Positions 34,387-42,016 of a stretch of 64,000 nucleotides of DNA are shown one piece after another; position 1 is the first letter of the stretch, and the number at the start of each line of letters is the position of its first letter. Under the pieces are notes generated by a model. The model was not told the origin of the DNA. It did not search any database and worked only from the letters and a program-made list of their open reading frames with translations. The DNA comes from Mucilaginibacter sp. KACC 22773. GTDB taxonomy: Bacteria; Bacteroidota; Bacteroidia; Sphingobacteriales; Sphingobacteriaceae. Position numbers and translations under genes: made by a program. Location: NCBI RefSeq assembly GCF_028736215.1, contig NZ_CP117883.1:6634001-6698000 (forward strand). Reading direction: 5' to 3'.

Positions 34387-34673
34387 ATCGAAATTTTTTA
34401 AATGTTAAAGCAATTTTCAAACTTAAATGAATCAAATACGACCCTGATTTCATTTACATCACAATTATAACTCAAAAAAATGGCAAATAAAAATTTTTTT
34501 TAAGTTTTTTATTAAATAAATCATGTTTATTGATGTTTTAATTGTTAATTTAGTGCTAATGATATAATTTATGTCATTATTTATGTTGATTATAAATAAC
34601 CATTTTAACATTTTAACAAAATCATCAAATAAAATAGCCTAAAAACCTATTTTTTGATGCAAAATTTCAAAAT
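34387..34673. promoter_or_regulatory. Divergent promoter region nirB / cobA
   Basis: 287 bases, mostly A and T. An imperfect palindrome AATGATATAA-TT-TATGTCATT-like sequence lies at 34558-34578. TTGAT half-sites also occur, but no full TTGA-N6-TCAA box is seen. It must contain promoters for nirBD and for cobA. Confidence 0.45.
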
Positions 34674-35402
34674 ATGCGAAAAACAATTGAAAATCCGGTT
34701 CTTTTTGTACTTGGAGCAGGTCCCGGAGACCCGGAATTGATAACAATGAAGGGATATAAGGTATTACAACAGGCAAATGTGGTATTATATGACAACCTGG
34801 CGAATAAAGAACTATTGGATATCTGCCAAGATGATTGCGAAAAGGTATATGTAGGCAAACAACCCTATGGCGATTACACCCCGCAAGAAACTATTCATGA
34901 GCTGATAAAGCATTACGCTTTTACCAAAGGCAACGTGGTAAGGCTAAAGGGTGGCGATCCGTTTATATTTGGCCGCGGCTTTGAAGAAATAATTTACGCC
35001 CGGCAACATGGCATAACTACACAGTACATACCGGGTGTTACCAGCATGCAGGCATCCGGCCTTCAGGATATTCCTTTAACCCACCGCCTGGTGAGCGAAA
35101 GCGTTTGGATGGTTACCGGAACTAAAAAAGATGGCCGTCTATCTGCCGACCTTGCCTGCGCCATGCAAAGCAATGCTACGGTAGTAATATATATGGGCAT
35201 GAAAAAGCTGGCCGAAATTGCCCTTGCCTACGTTACATCGGGTAAAGGCCATACACCTGCCGCTATTATTCAGCACGCATCGTTACCCAAACAAAAATCT
35301 GCGCGGGGGAAGGTTAAAGACCTGGTTGCTATGGCAGCCGAAAACCAGCTTACCTATCCGGCTATTATAATTATAGGCGATGTGGTTAACGTTAACAATT
35401 AA
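34674..35402 (+). CDS. cobA: Uroporphyrinogen-III C-methyltransferase
   Basis: 242 residues. It methylates uroporphyrinogen III twice to precorrin-2, the entry to siroheme. The N-terminal VLGAGPGDPELITMKG, the RLKGGDPFIFGRG motif (~80-92), and PGVTSMQASG are clear family marks. Length fits a stand-alone CobA/SirA rather than the CysG fusion. It is divergent to nirB, whose cofactor it supplies, and is followed after 6 bp by a small gene. Confidence 0.95.
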   Translation: MRKTIENPVLFVLGAGPGDPELITMKGYKVLQQANVVLYDNLANKELLDICQDDCEKVYVGKQPYGDYTPQETIHELIKHYAFTKGNVVRLKGGDPFIFGRGFEEIIYARQHGITTQYIPGVTSMQASGLQDIPLTHRLVSESVWMVTGTKKDGRLSADLACAMQSNATVVIYMGMKKLAEIALAYVTSGKGHTPAAIIQHASLPKQKSARGKVKDLVAMAAENQLTYPAIIIIGDVVNVNN

Positions 35403-35408
35403 ACAAGT

Positions 35409-35777
35409 ATGAAAATCAGGATAAAAGGAAACTCACTGCGATATCGCCTTACCAAAACCGATGTAGAAACCTTTGACAGGGATGGTTACCTGGAAGAAAG
35501 TACCAAATTTGGTACCCGGACATTTAAATATGCCCTGCAGCGTACAGAAACGGAATTTTTAACGGCAGATTTTACTGATAATACCATTATTATGTATATG
35601 CCCGTCGCTTTGGCGCTTGAATGGACCAGTACCGACCGTGTTGGCTATGAAAACAACAGCAGTGAGATGTACCTGCTTGTTGAAAAAGATTTTAAATGCC
35701 TGGATAATGTGGCCGAAGACCAAAGCGATAATTATCCAAATCCGCTGGTTGAAAACTTCACGAAGAAAGAACTATAG
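35409..35777 (+). CDS. Small conserved protein in the nitrite/siroheme locus
   Basis: 122 residues, starting 6 bp after cobA, so in one operon with it. The sequence opens MKIRIKGNSLRYRLTKTDVE and looks like a compact soluble beta-rich protein with no signal peptide and no Cys motif. I recall similar short proteins next to siroheme genes in Bacteroidota (possibly DUF7009) but cannot confirm the name. Function unknown. An accessory role in nitrite reduction or siroheme supply is only a positional inference. Confidence 0.7.
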   Translation: MKIRIKGNSLRYRLTKTDVETFDRDGYLEESTKFGTRTFKYALQRTETEFLTADFTDNTIIMYMPVALALEWTSTDRVGYENNSSEMYLLVEKDFKCLDNVAEDQSDNYPNPLVENFTKKEL

Positions 35778-36045
35778 GCGCTCGTAAAGCAGCATTTGCA
35801 AAACACATGCAAATTTGATGTAGCTGCATAGCCGGTCGGCTGTTAAAGTTATTCACCGGGCGCACCTATGATCAATATGGAAAACCGGGCACATAATCCA
35901 TATTTACTATTTCCACTGATAATCAGGATTAATCTCAACAACTTATTCAATCAATAGGTATTAATATTTACTTATAGTTATAAATAAATTTTGAAAATAT
36001 ATTTATAAGTTGCACCTTTAGATATCATTATACCTATAAATCAGT

Positions 36046-36594
36046 TTGAAAAAGATTGTTGCCTTTTTATTGCTAAGTATTCACCTGCTAAATATTGGCG
36101 GGCAATTGGCATTGCACCAATACCTGGTTTATAAAACCAATAAATTTTACAACCAACAGGTGGGCAAAGGCTTGTATGATGTTAAAGACCTCACCGAAAT
36201 AGCCATACCTGTTGATTTGCCTAATATTCACGATTGGAAACGGTTTGAAAGCATAGCCGGGCAAATACAATTTGGCAACACCAACTACAACTACGTAAAA
36301 ATGAAGGTTACGCGTACGGCCATTCACCTCATGTGCATTCCCAATTACGAAACTACACGCCCGGTTGATAAAAATGTGCTCAATGCCAAGGCTGTTAAAG
36401 ATATCCCGGTACCGCAAAAAGACCATGTACCGTATGGCAAAATAATTATGCAGGATAACGTTAATTTAACGTTTGCAAATATTGAATTTTGCTGCCCTAT
36501 AAAAAATATTCAAAAAAACATTGTACAACCTGTACAACCACTGGTGCACTATCACCAGGATATTCCTGAGCAACCGCCTAAGGTTACCTGCTAA
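36046..36594 (+). CDS. Secreted protein of unknown function, TTG start
   Basis: 182 residues. The frame begins with TTG at 36046, directly followed by AAAAAG and a convincing signal peptide (MKKIVAFLLLSIHLLNIGG), and no ATG is available before it. The mature part contains TEIAIPVDLPNI and RTAIHLMCIP, and near the end FCCPI and EQPPKVTC. I do not recognise the family. The C-terminal CC and PP features recall small heavy-metal-related proteins of Bacteroidota, but that is weak. No neighbour clarifies its role. Confidence 0.6.
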   Translation: MKKIVAFLLLSIHLLNIGGQLALHQYLVYKTNKFYNQQVGKGLYDVKDLTEIAIPVDLPNIHDWKRFESIAGQIQFGNTNYNYVKMKVTRTAIHLMCIPNYETTRPVDKNVLNAKAVKDIPVPQKDHVPYGKIIMQDNVNLTFANIEFCCPIKNIQKNIVQPVQPLVHYHQDIPEQPPKVTC

Positions 36595-36997
36595 TTTCCT
36601 TTTTGCTTAATCCGTTAAGGATACCATCAACTATTATTTAATGTTGTATTCAGGTGTTTTTTTGCCTGTGCTGAGTTGTAAATCCCGGTGGCTCTGAACT
36701 GGAAAGTGACAAAATAAAACGATGTCATTATAAGGAACGAAGCAATCGCGAACTATGTAAAATCTGCAATGCTTGCGACGGGATTGCCACGCTATCGCCC
36801 GCAATGACATGATAAAACAATTCGGGTTTTTACATACACCCAAACAATGTAGTTAATAGTATCTCATCCGGATTGGCAAACTTGTTTGGCCGTGGCTTTG
36901 CCCTGCCCAACTTTATCAGCATATAGTATTCTTTATTTATTTAAAAGCCGGTGTTTAAAACAATCCCGCTTTTGAGATAATATCACATCAGTCCAAA
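36595..36997. other. Intergenic region carrying a MITE-like repeat
   Basis: 403 bases between two plus-strand genes. It contains a repeat element at 36722-36810 (separate entry). A 69-codon minus frame over the repeat is an artefact. The last ~100 bases should hold the promoter of the CRTAC1 gene. Confidence 0.55.
36722..36810. repeat. MITE-like palindromic repeat
   Basis: Terminal inverted repeats ATGTCATT / AATGACAT bound an 89-bp element. Inside are AGGAACGAAGCAATCGCG and, near the other end, GGGATTGCCACGC, which are imperfectly complementary. It resembles the widespread GTCATTGCGA-GGAACGAAGCAATC repeat family that I recall from many Bacteroidota genomes. Confidence 0.7.
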
Positions 36998-39235
36998 ATG
37001 AAAATAAAAATAGCCGCGGCCCTAACGCTTATTGTAGCAATAGGCTTTACCATCATAGCATCCAGCCCCAAGTCATCGCACCAGGAAATGATAGAGATGC
37101 TTGACCAATTGAATAAAAAAAACACCAACATGGCAAACCCGTTTAACCCTGAGGTGAAAATTGCCTACTGCGATTCGTTAGTTAAAATCCCGCCGAATGA
37201 CCAGGATTCCTACCTGTTATCGGCGCAGGCATCGCTATTGCTTATGGCAGGGCAGGAAGAAAAATCTGTAAGTATTTATGAAAAAATAATAGACAGGCTG
37301 GAGTTTATGCCATCGGACAGGCTCTTGTCTGAAGTGGGTATTGCGTATATGCGCCTTGGCGAACGTAGTAACTGCATGCTTAACCATACCGGTTCGTCAT
37401 GTATTTTCCCAATCAAAAATGATGGGGTACATAAAATTCAAACAGGATCAAGAAAAGCTATTCAAATTTATAAAACCATTTTAAGGGTTCATCCCGATGA
37501 TATGGAATCAAGATGGCTGCTCAACATTGCCTACATGACATTGGGCGAATACCCTCAAAAGGTTCCAAAAAATGTTTTAATTCCCGGTTTGAATGCCGAT
37601 AGTGTGGCCGGACAAAAGCCATTTAAAGATATTGCCAAAAGCCTTGGACTTAATGTTAATGGCCGCGCTGGCGGGGTTGCCGTTGACGATTTTAACAACG
37701 ATGGCTACCTGGATATCATCACATCGGCCTGGGATTTGAGCGACCCGATGCATTATTTTGAAAACAACAAGGATGGCACATTTACCGATCGTACCGAGTA
37801 TAGCGGGCTTAAAGGAATAACCGGCGGCCTTAATATTCAACAAACAGATTATAATAACGATGGCAATATCGATCTTTTTGTGTTAAGGGGCGCCTGGCTC
37901 ACCAAGGGCTACGGAAACCAACCCAGTTCGCTATTGCGTAATAATGGGGATGGTACTTTTACCGACGTAACCATACCAAGCGGCCTGTTATATTTTCATC
38001 CTACGCAAACAGCCACCTGGGCCGATTTTAACAACGACGGATGGCTGGATGTATTTGTTGGAACCGAGACATCAACACAGGATATGGACGGCAATTCATC
38101 AACATGTATGCTGTACATTAATAACCACGACGGTACATTTACCAATATCACCAAAGAAGCACACTGTGATATTGTATCATTTGTAAAAGGCGTTACATCT
38201 GCCGATTATGATAACGATGGCTACCCGGATATTTTTATTTCGACCATGACTGGTGCCAAATACCTGCTCAGGAACAAAGGAATTAAAGGGAGTAAGGTAG
38301 ATTTTGAAGACGTGACCCAAAGAGCCGGCTTTGCCCAAAATAAAGAACGAACCTTTACAACCTGGTTTTATGATTATGACAATGATGGCTGGCAGGATGT
38401 ATTGGTGAGCGATTATAACTTTAACCGTCCGCTGGCTTATTACAGCGCCGCGGCAGCTTTAGGTAAAGCCGTGCCGGATGCAGGGAATGTGTTTTTATAC
38501 CACAATAACCACAATGGTACTTTTACCAATGTAACCCGCGAGGTTGGTTTAGATAAGGTGGTGTACAGCATGGGAGGCAACTTTGGTGATATTGATAATG
38601 ATGGCTACCTGGATATGTATTTTGGAACGGGTAATCCGGATTTTCGCTCACTGGTGCCCAATAAAATGTTCAGAAATGATGGCGGCAAGAAATTTATTGA
38701 CATTACTACCTCATCGCGCATGGGCAACCTGCAAAAAGGGCACGGTATTGCCTTTGCAGATTTAAGGAATACTGGCAACCAGGATATATTTGCCGAAATG
38801 GGCGGCGCCTACATTGGCGATTCGTACACCAGCTCGTTATACCTTAACCCGCGCAACAATAATAACAATTGGATAAGCTTAAAACTCGATGGTGTAAAAG
38901 CCAATAAGGCTGCAATAGGAAGCCACATTAAATTAACATTTACCGAAAATGGTGTAAAAAGAAATGTTTATAAAGATGTAAACTCCGGCGGAAGCTTTGG
39001 CTCATCCCCATTACGCCAGGAAATTGGTATAGGGCAGGCAAAAATAATTGACGATATAGAAATAAAATGGGCCGGCAGCGGTACTGTTCAGCATTTTACA
39101 AACATAACGCCAAACCAGTTTTTGAGGATAACGGAAGGCGTGGACCAATATAAAGTAACACAATTGGCTAAATTAACTTTTATTGATAAACAGGATATGA
39201 CAATGTGTATGCCTATGGCGGCAAAAACAAATTAA
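36998..39235 (+). CDS. CRTAC1-type FG-GAP/VCBS repeat protein with C-terminal ASPIC/UnbV domain
   Basis: 745 residues with an N-terminal hydrophobic signal (KIAAALTLIVAIGFTIIASS). A short TPR-like part (~30-180) precedes repeated calcium-binding FG-GAP/VCBS units such as DDFNNDGYLDI, TDYNNDGNIDLF, ADFNNDGWLDVF, ADYDNDGYPDIF, and YDYDNDGWQDVL. The C-terminal ~110 residues (NNNNWISLKLDGVKANKAAIGSHIKL, VNSGGSFGSSPLRQEIGIG) are an ASPIC/UnbV domain. Such proteins are secreted and beta-propeller-like. The function of this one is not known, and no sugar or Sus-type partner is adjacent. Confidence 0.85.
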   Translation: MKIKIAAALTLIVAIGFTIIASSPKSSHQEMIEMLDQLNKKNTNMANPFNPEVKIAYCDSLVKIPPNDQDSYLLSAQASLLLMAGQEEKSVSIYEKIIDRLEFMPSDRLLSEVGIAYMRLGERSNCMLNHTGSSCIFPIKNDGVHKIQTGSRKAIQIYKTILRVHPDDMESRWLLNIAYMTLGEYPQKVPKNVLIPGLNADSVAGQKPFKDIAKSLGLNVNGRAGGVAVDDFNNDGYLDIITSAWDLSDPMHYFENNKDGTFTDRTEYSGLKGITGGLNIQQTDYNNDGNIDLFVLRGAWLTKGYGNQPSSLLRNNGDGTFTDVTIPSGLLYFHPTQTATWADFNNDGWLDVFVGTETSTQDMDGNSSTCMLYINNHDGTFTNITKEAHCDIVSFVKGVTSADYDNDGYPDIFISTMTGAKYLLRNKGIKGSKVDFEDVTQRAGFAQNKERTFTTWFYDYDNDGWQDVLVSDYNFNRPLAYYSAAAALGKAVPDAGNVFLYHNNHNGTFTNVTREVGLDKVVYSMGGNFGDIDNDGYLDMYFGTGNPDFRSLVPNKMFRNDGGKKFIDITTSSRMGNLQKGHGIAFADLRNTGNQDIFAEMGGAYIGDSYTSSLYLNPRNNNNNWISLKLDGVKANKAAIGSHIKLTFTENGVKRNVYKDVNSGGSFGSSPLRQEIGIGQAKIIDDIEIKWAGSGTVQHFTNITPNQFLRITEGVDQYKVTQLAKLTFIDKQDMTMCMPMAAKTN

Positions 39236-39338
39236 GCTGTAAGTTTGTTTTATAAAATGTGTTGGCAGTTTACCTGTTTTTGAATAAAACCAACTACATT
39301 TAAATAAAATAACGAACAATTTTAATCAAACCTAAAAG

Positions 39339-39713
39339 ATGAAAAAATTACTTTTATTATGCTGCCTGTTTATTGGATTAACAACAGCAAGCTTCGCCCA
39401 AACAGCAGCCGGCAGTAAGCCGGAAGAAAAGGCGATGGAACTGCAAAAAAAGTTAAAACTTACTGATCCGCAATGCAAAAAAGTTGCTGCTATCTATACC
39501 GAATCGTCGGCAAAGTTTGACAAAATTAAAACTGAAACGAAAGGTGATAACACCAAGATGCTGGTTGCTATTGAGCCGCTACGTACGGCAACAATAAAAA
39601 AAATCAAGGCTGTTTTAACCCCTGCACAAAAGCTAAAATATGATGAGCTGGTAAAAAGTTCAAAAGCGGCTGGCGGTACAGGCTGGAGCGACGGCTGGAG
39701 TGGAAGTAAATAA
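39339..39713 (+). CDS. Small secreted Spy/CpxP-like helical protein
   Basis: 124 residues with a signal peptide ending ASFAQ. The mature helical part contains LKLTDPQCKKVAAIYTESS and AVLTPAQKLKYDELV, i.e. two LTxxQ-like motifs as in Spy/CpxP periplasmic chaperones. A short Gly/Ser/Trp tail follows. The relation to Spy is by motif only. It lies 103 bp after the CRTAC1 gene and is followed by a strong terminator. Confidence 0.7.
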   Translation: MKKLLLLCCLFIGLTTASFAQTAAGSKPEEKAMELQKKLKLTDPQCKKVAAIYTESSAKFDKIKTETKGDNTKMLVAIEPLRTATIKKIKAVLTPAQKLKYDELVKSSKAAGGTGWSDGWSGSK

Positions 39714-39734
39714 TACAAGGAAGTTCTAATACAG

Positions 39735-39783
39735 GGGTATTATTAATGCTGTCTCAAAAAAATGGGTAGCATTAATAATACCC
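39735..39783. terminator. Bidirectional terminator with 16-bp stem
   Basis: GGGTATTATTAATGCT (39735-39750) pairs exactly with its complement at 39768-39783, followed by TTTTCTTTT. It lies between convergent genes (Spy-like plus, SprT-like minus). Confidence 0.85.
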
Positions 39784-39790
39784 TTTTCTT

Positions 39791-40402
39791 TTATTCCTCC
39801 ACCAATTCCACCTCGGCCACCGGGCTAAACAAATACACCCGCTTGGTTTTTAGCTCAACGCATTTAAACCGCTTGCGTAACTGCTCTTCCTTTCTGAAAA
39901 TGCGATTGCCTTTTATTTTGAATAAAGCTTTAAACGGAACTTTTTCAACTGTCAGCATCGCTTCTTTTGGTGCATCATATTTGCGCAGGGAACGGTACAA
40001 GTTCAAATCCGAACAGCTTGAAGCCGCCGGGTTATCCAGGTAACTCACAATGGCGTGTTTAACATCGGGCGGAAAAATGTCCTTTTCAAAAAAAGGCTGC
40101 ATCATCCGTTTAAAATTCCCTTTCCACTCGGTACCATGTGGCCGGGCTTTTTGCTTATGCTCATTCCAGGTATGCAGATGGGCAAACTCATGTACGGTGG
40201 TAACCAAAAAAGCGTACGGGTTAAGATCGTAATTAACCGAGATGCGGTGACCTTTCCCTGCATAAGGCGAACGGTAATCGCCAAATTTGGTGCCGCGGTT
40301 GCGCGAAATTTTAAACTCGCATTTAAAGTAGTCAATCCAGCGGCCAATGAGCGGGGCAGCATCGGGCGGAAGATATTTTTCTAAAACTTTTACTTTATCC
40401 AA
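39791..40402 (-). CDS. SprT-like zinc metalloprotease-fold protein
   Basis: 203 residues. The zinc motif HEFAH is at 71-75 and a further His at 89 in ARPHGTEWKG is the probable third ligand, as in SprT/Spartan-like domains. After it comes a C-terminal basic region (KEEQLRKRFKCVELKTKRVYLF). The bacterial substrates of these proteins are not established. It is a single gene bounded by a bidirectional terminator. Confidence 0.85.
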   Translation of the reverse strand: MDKVKVLEKYLPPDAAPLIGRWIDYFKCEFKISRNRGTKFGDYRSPYAGKGHRISVNYDLNPYAFLVTTVHEFAHLHTWNEHKQKARPHGTEWKGNFKRMMQPFFEKDIFPPDVKHAIVSYLDNPAASSCSDLNLYRSLRKYDAPKEAMLTVEKVPFKALFKIKGNRIFRKEEQLRKRFKCVELKTKRVYLFSPVAEVELVEE

Positions 40403-40561
40403 TTTTTACCTCAACACAAATATAACGATTTCGAAGGATTATCATATCCTAGATAAAAGCATTAGTAAAACCAACCAATTCATCAGCGTAATCAAAGAAA
40501 CAAACCAAAGATTATTTTCCTGGATATTATTAAGATAAGCCCGGGCAATATAAGTGCGGTT

Positions 40562-41602
40562 TTATTTGTAAGCTATTGCCGCGCTGGATGGCCCTGCTAA
40601 TGAAATAAGTGAGGTTGATTTAAATCCAACAATATTTGCCCACTTGTTAAAGTCGGCAAATGTGTAGTCAAATCCTGTTCCTGTTTCAATGAGCATATTC
40701 AAACTCATCATCATACCAAAAACGTTTTGCTTTCTTTCATCATCTATTATACCCTCAATAGCTACAAAGGCCCCGCCCGCCGGGAGGGCGTTATAGGCTT
40801 TCCTCATTAATGATACTTTATTTTCTTCGTCCCAATCATGCAGGATATTTCCCATTACAACAACGTCGGCATTGGGTATTGGCATAGTGAAGAAATCGCC
40901 GCCAACCGCTTTTACACGATCTGATAACCCGAATTGCTGTATGGTAGCGTTTGCAATAGGCTCAACCGGCGGCAAATCAAAACTTGTGCAATGCATATGG
41001 GGATTATGTTTTGCAACCATAAGTGAAAGCAACCCTGCCGAGCCGCCTACATCAATCAGCGTTTTATGTTCTGTAAAATCAAATTTTTGAGCAAAGGCTA
41101 TAAAATTACCCATTTGGATACCGCTCATGGCATTGGTAAATTCTTTTAATTTTGCAGGGTCGCTGTATATCAACCCAAAAAAATCCTCGCTCTTTTTTAC
41201 TTCGTTTTGCGGCAACCCGGTAAGCAGGCCCTCACCCAGGTTACCCCAAAACGCATATAGCCTATTGTCCATCATTTCAAGAATACCCCCAATATATGAT
41301 GGCTTGTTTTTATCCAAAAACGTATCTGCTTCCAAAGCATTTGAATATATAGCCGTATCCAAAATACCCTCACGCTTTAAAAAACCAAACACGGTTAAAG
41401 CGTCTAAAAAATCATAAATATTCCTGTCTGTACATTTAAGCCCTAAATTATTTTTCACATCTTTTGCCGTCATAGTTGTTTTTTCGGCAAGCCGGGTAAA
41501 TAATTGAAAGCTTACTGCAGTTAAAAGAATTTTTGAGGCCCAAAAGCCTGTGCCAACTTTCATAATGTTTTCAGGCGACGGCTGATTAGTTTGCTGTTCC
41601 AT
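40562..41602 (-). CDS. SAM-dependent O-methyltransferase (CrtF/hydroxyneurosporene-type)
   Basis: 346 residues. An N-terminal dimerisation/winged-helix part (~1-100: NIMKVGTGFWASKILLTAVSFQLFTRLAE) is followed by a class I methyltransferase domain. Motif I is TLIDVGGSAGLLSLMVA, then FDLPPV, and GNILHDWDEENKVSLMRKAYNAL with the His-Asp pair of O-methyltransferases. Small-molecule phenol or hydroxyl methylation is typical for the family. The substrate is not inferable here, and no biosynthetic neighbours are visible. Confidence 0.85.
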   Translation of the reverse strand: MEQQTNQPSPENIMKVGTGFWASKILLTAVSFQLFTRLAEKTTMTAKDVKNNLGLKCTDRNIYDFLDALTVFGFLKREGILDTAIYSNALEADTFLDKNKPSYIGGILEMMDNRLYAFWGNLGEGLLTGLPQNEVKKSEDFFGLIYSDPAKLKEFTNAMSGIQMGNFIAFAQKFDFTEHKTLIDVGGSAGLLSLMVAKHNPHMHCTSFDLPPVEPIANATIQQFGLSDRVKAVGGDFFTMPIPNADVVVMGNILHDWDEENKVSLMRKAYNALPAGGAFVAIEGIIDDERKQNVFGMMMSLNMLIETGTGFDYTFADFNKWANIVGFKSTSLISLAGPSSAAIAYK

Positions 41603-41951
41603 TTTTTTCTGATTAATTATCTGTTTTAATAATTGGTGGTGCCGTACAAAAAATTCTGCCCGGGGCCGGTAAGAATTGGGTTACCTAAAAATACGGCGAA
41701 TTAATTTGATATAAGAATAAAAGCATTTGATAATCTGTCGATTATACCATGAAAAAACAACTCTTGTAGGGCCGCTTTGAGTGGCACGGCTAAACCATAT
41801 GCAATTGATTTCTAATTTGCAGCTATTAAGGTATAAACCTCCTCAAACAGCTCAAAACACGCACAGCTTCTGCATCCTAAGAAAAATCTTTTTGAACATC
41901 AACGGATTGCTTTTTTCAATTTTCGGCATGTCTCAACCTTCCATTTTCTGT

Positions 41952-41972
41952 GAACTATTTTTAAAATAGTTC
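41952..41972. promoter_or_regulatory. Perfect palindrome abutting the S46 peptidase promoter
   Basis: Arms GAACTATTTT and AAAATAGTTC around a single T. It ends directly at the TACATTTG element, so a bound protein would block the -33 region. It is a good operator candidate. The binding protein is not known. Confidence 0.5.
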
Positions 41973-41980
41973 TACATTTG
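41973..41980 (+). promoter_or_regulatory. -7 element of the S46 peptidase gene
   Basis: TACATTTG matches TAnnTTTG and lies 36 bp before the ATG at 42017. This favours that start over the in-frame codon at 41978, which would lie inside the promoter. Confidence 0.55.
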
Positions 41981-42016
41981 CTTTTAAATACCTTAACACA
42001 ATTTATAACACGGTTT

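Larger units (their letters stand above)
41603..42016. other. Divergent intergenic region, methyltransferase / S46 peptidase
   Basis: 414 bases. It carries a perfect 21-bp palindrome and a -7 element close to the peptidase start (separate entries). No gene is seen. A 62-codon plus frame inside it overlaps these signals and has no family resemblance. Confidence 0.55.

Noticed and set aside
34558..34578. FNR box upstream of nirB
   Set aside because: The half-sites are spaced 5 bp too wide for FNR; kept only as an imperfect palindrome.
36634..36843. 69-codon minus frame with MSLRAIAWQSR start
   Set aside because: It is the translation of the MITE-like repeat, a well-known artefact.
41781..41969. 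62-codon plus frame before the S46 gene
   Set aside because: Runs into the palindrome and promoter; composition is not coding-like.
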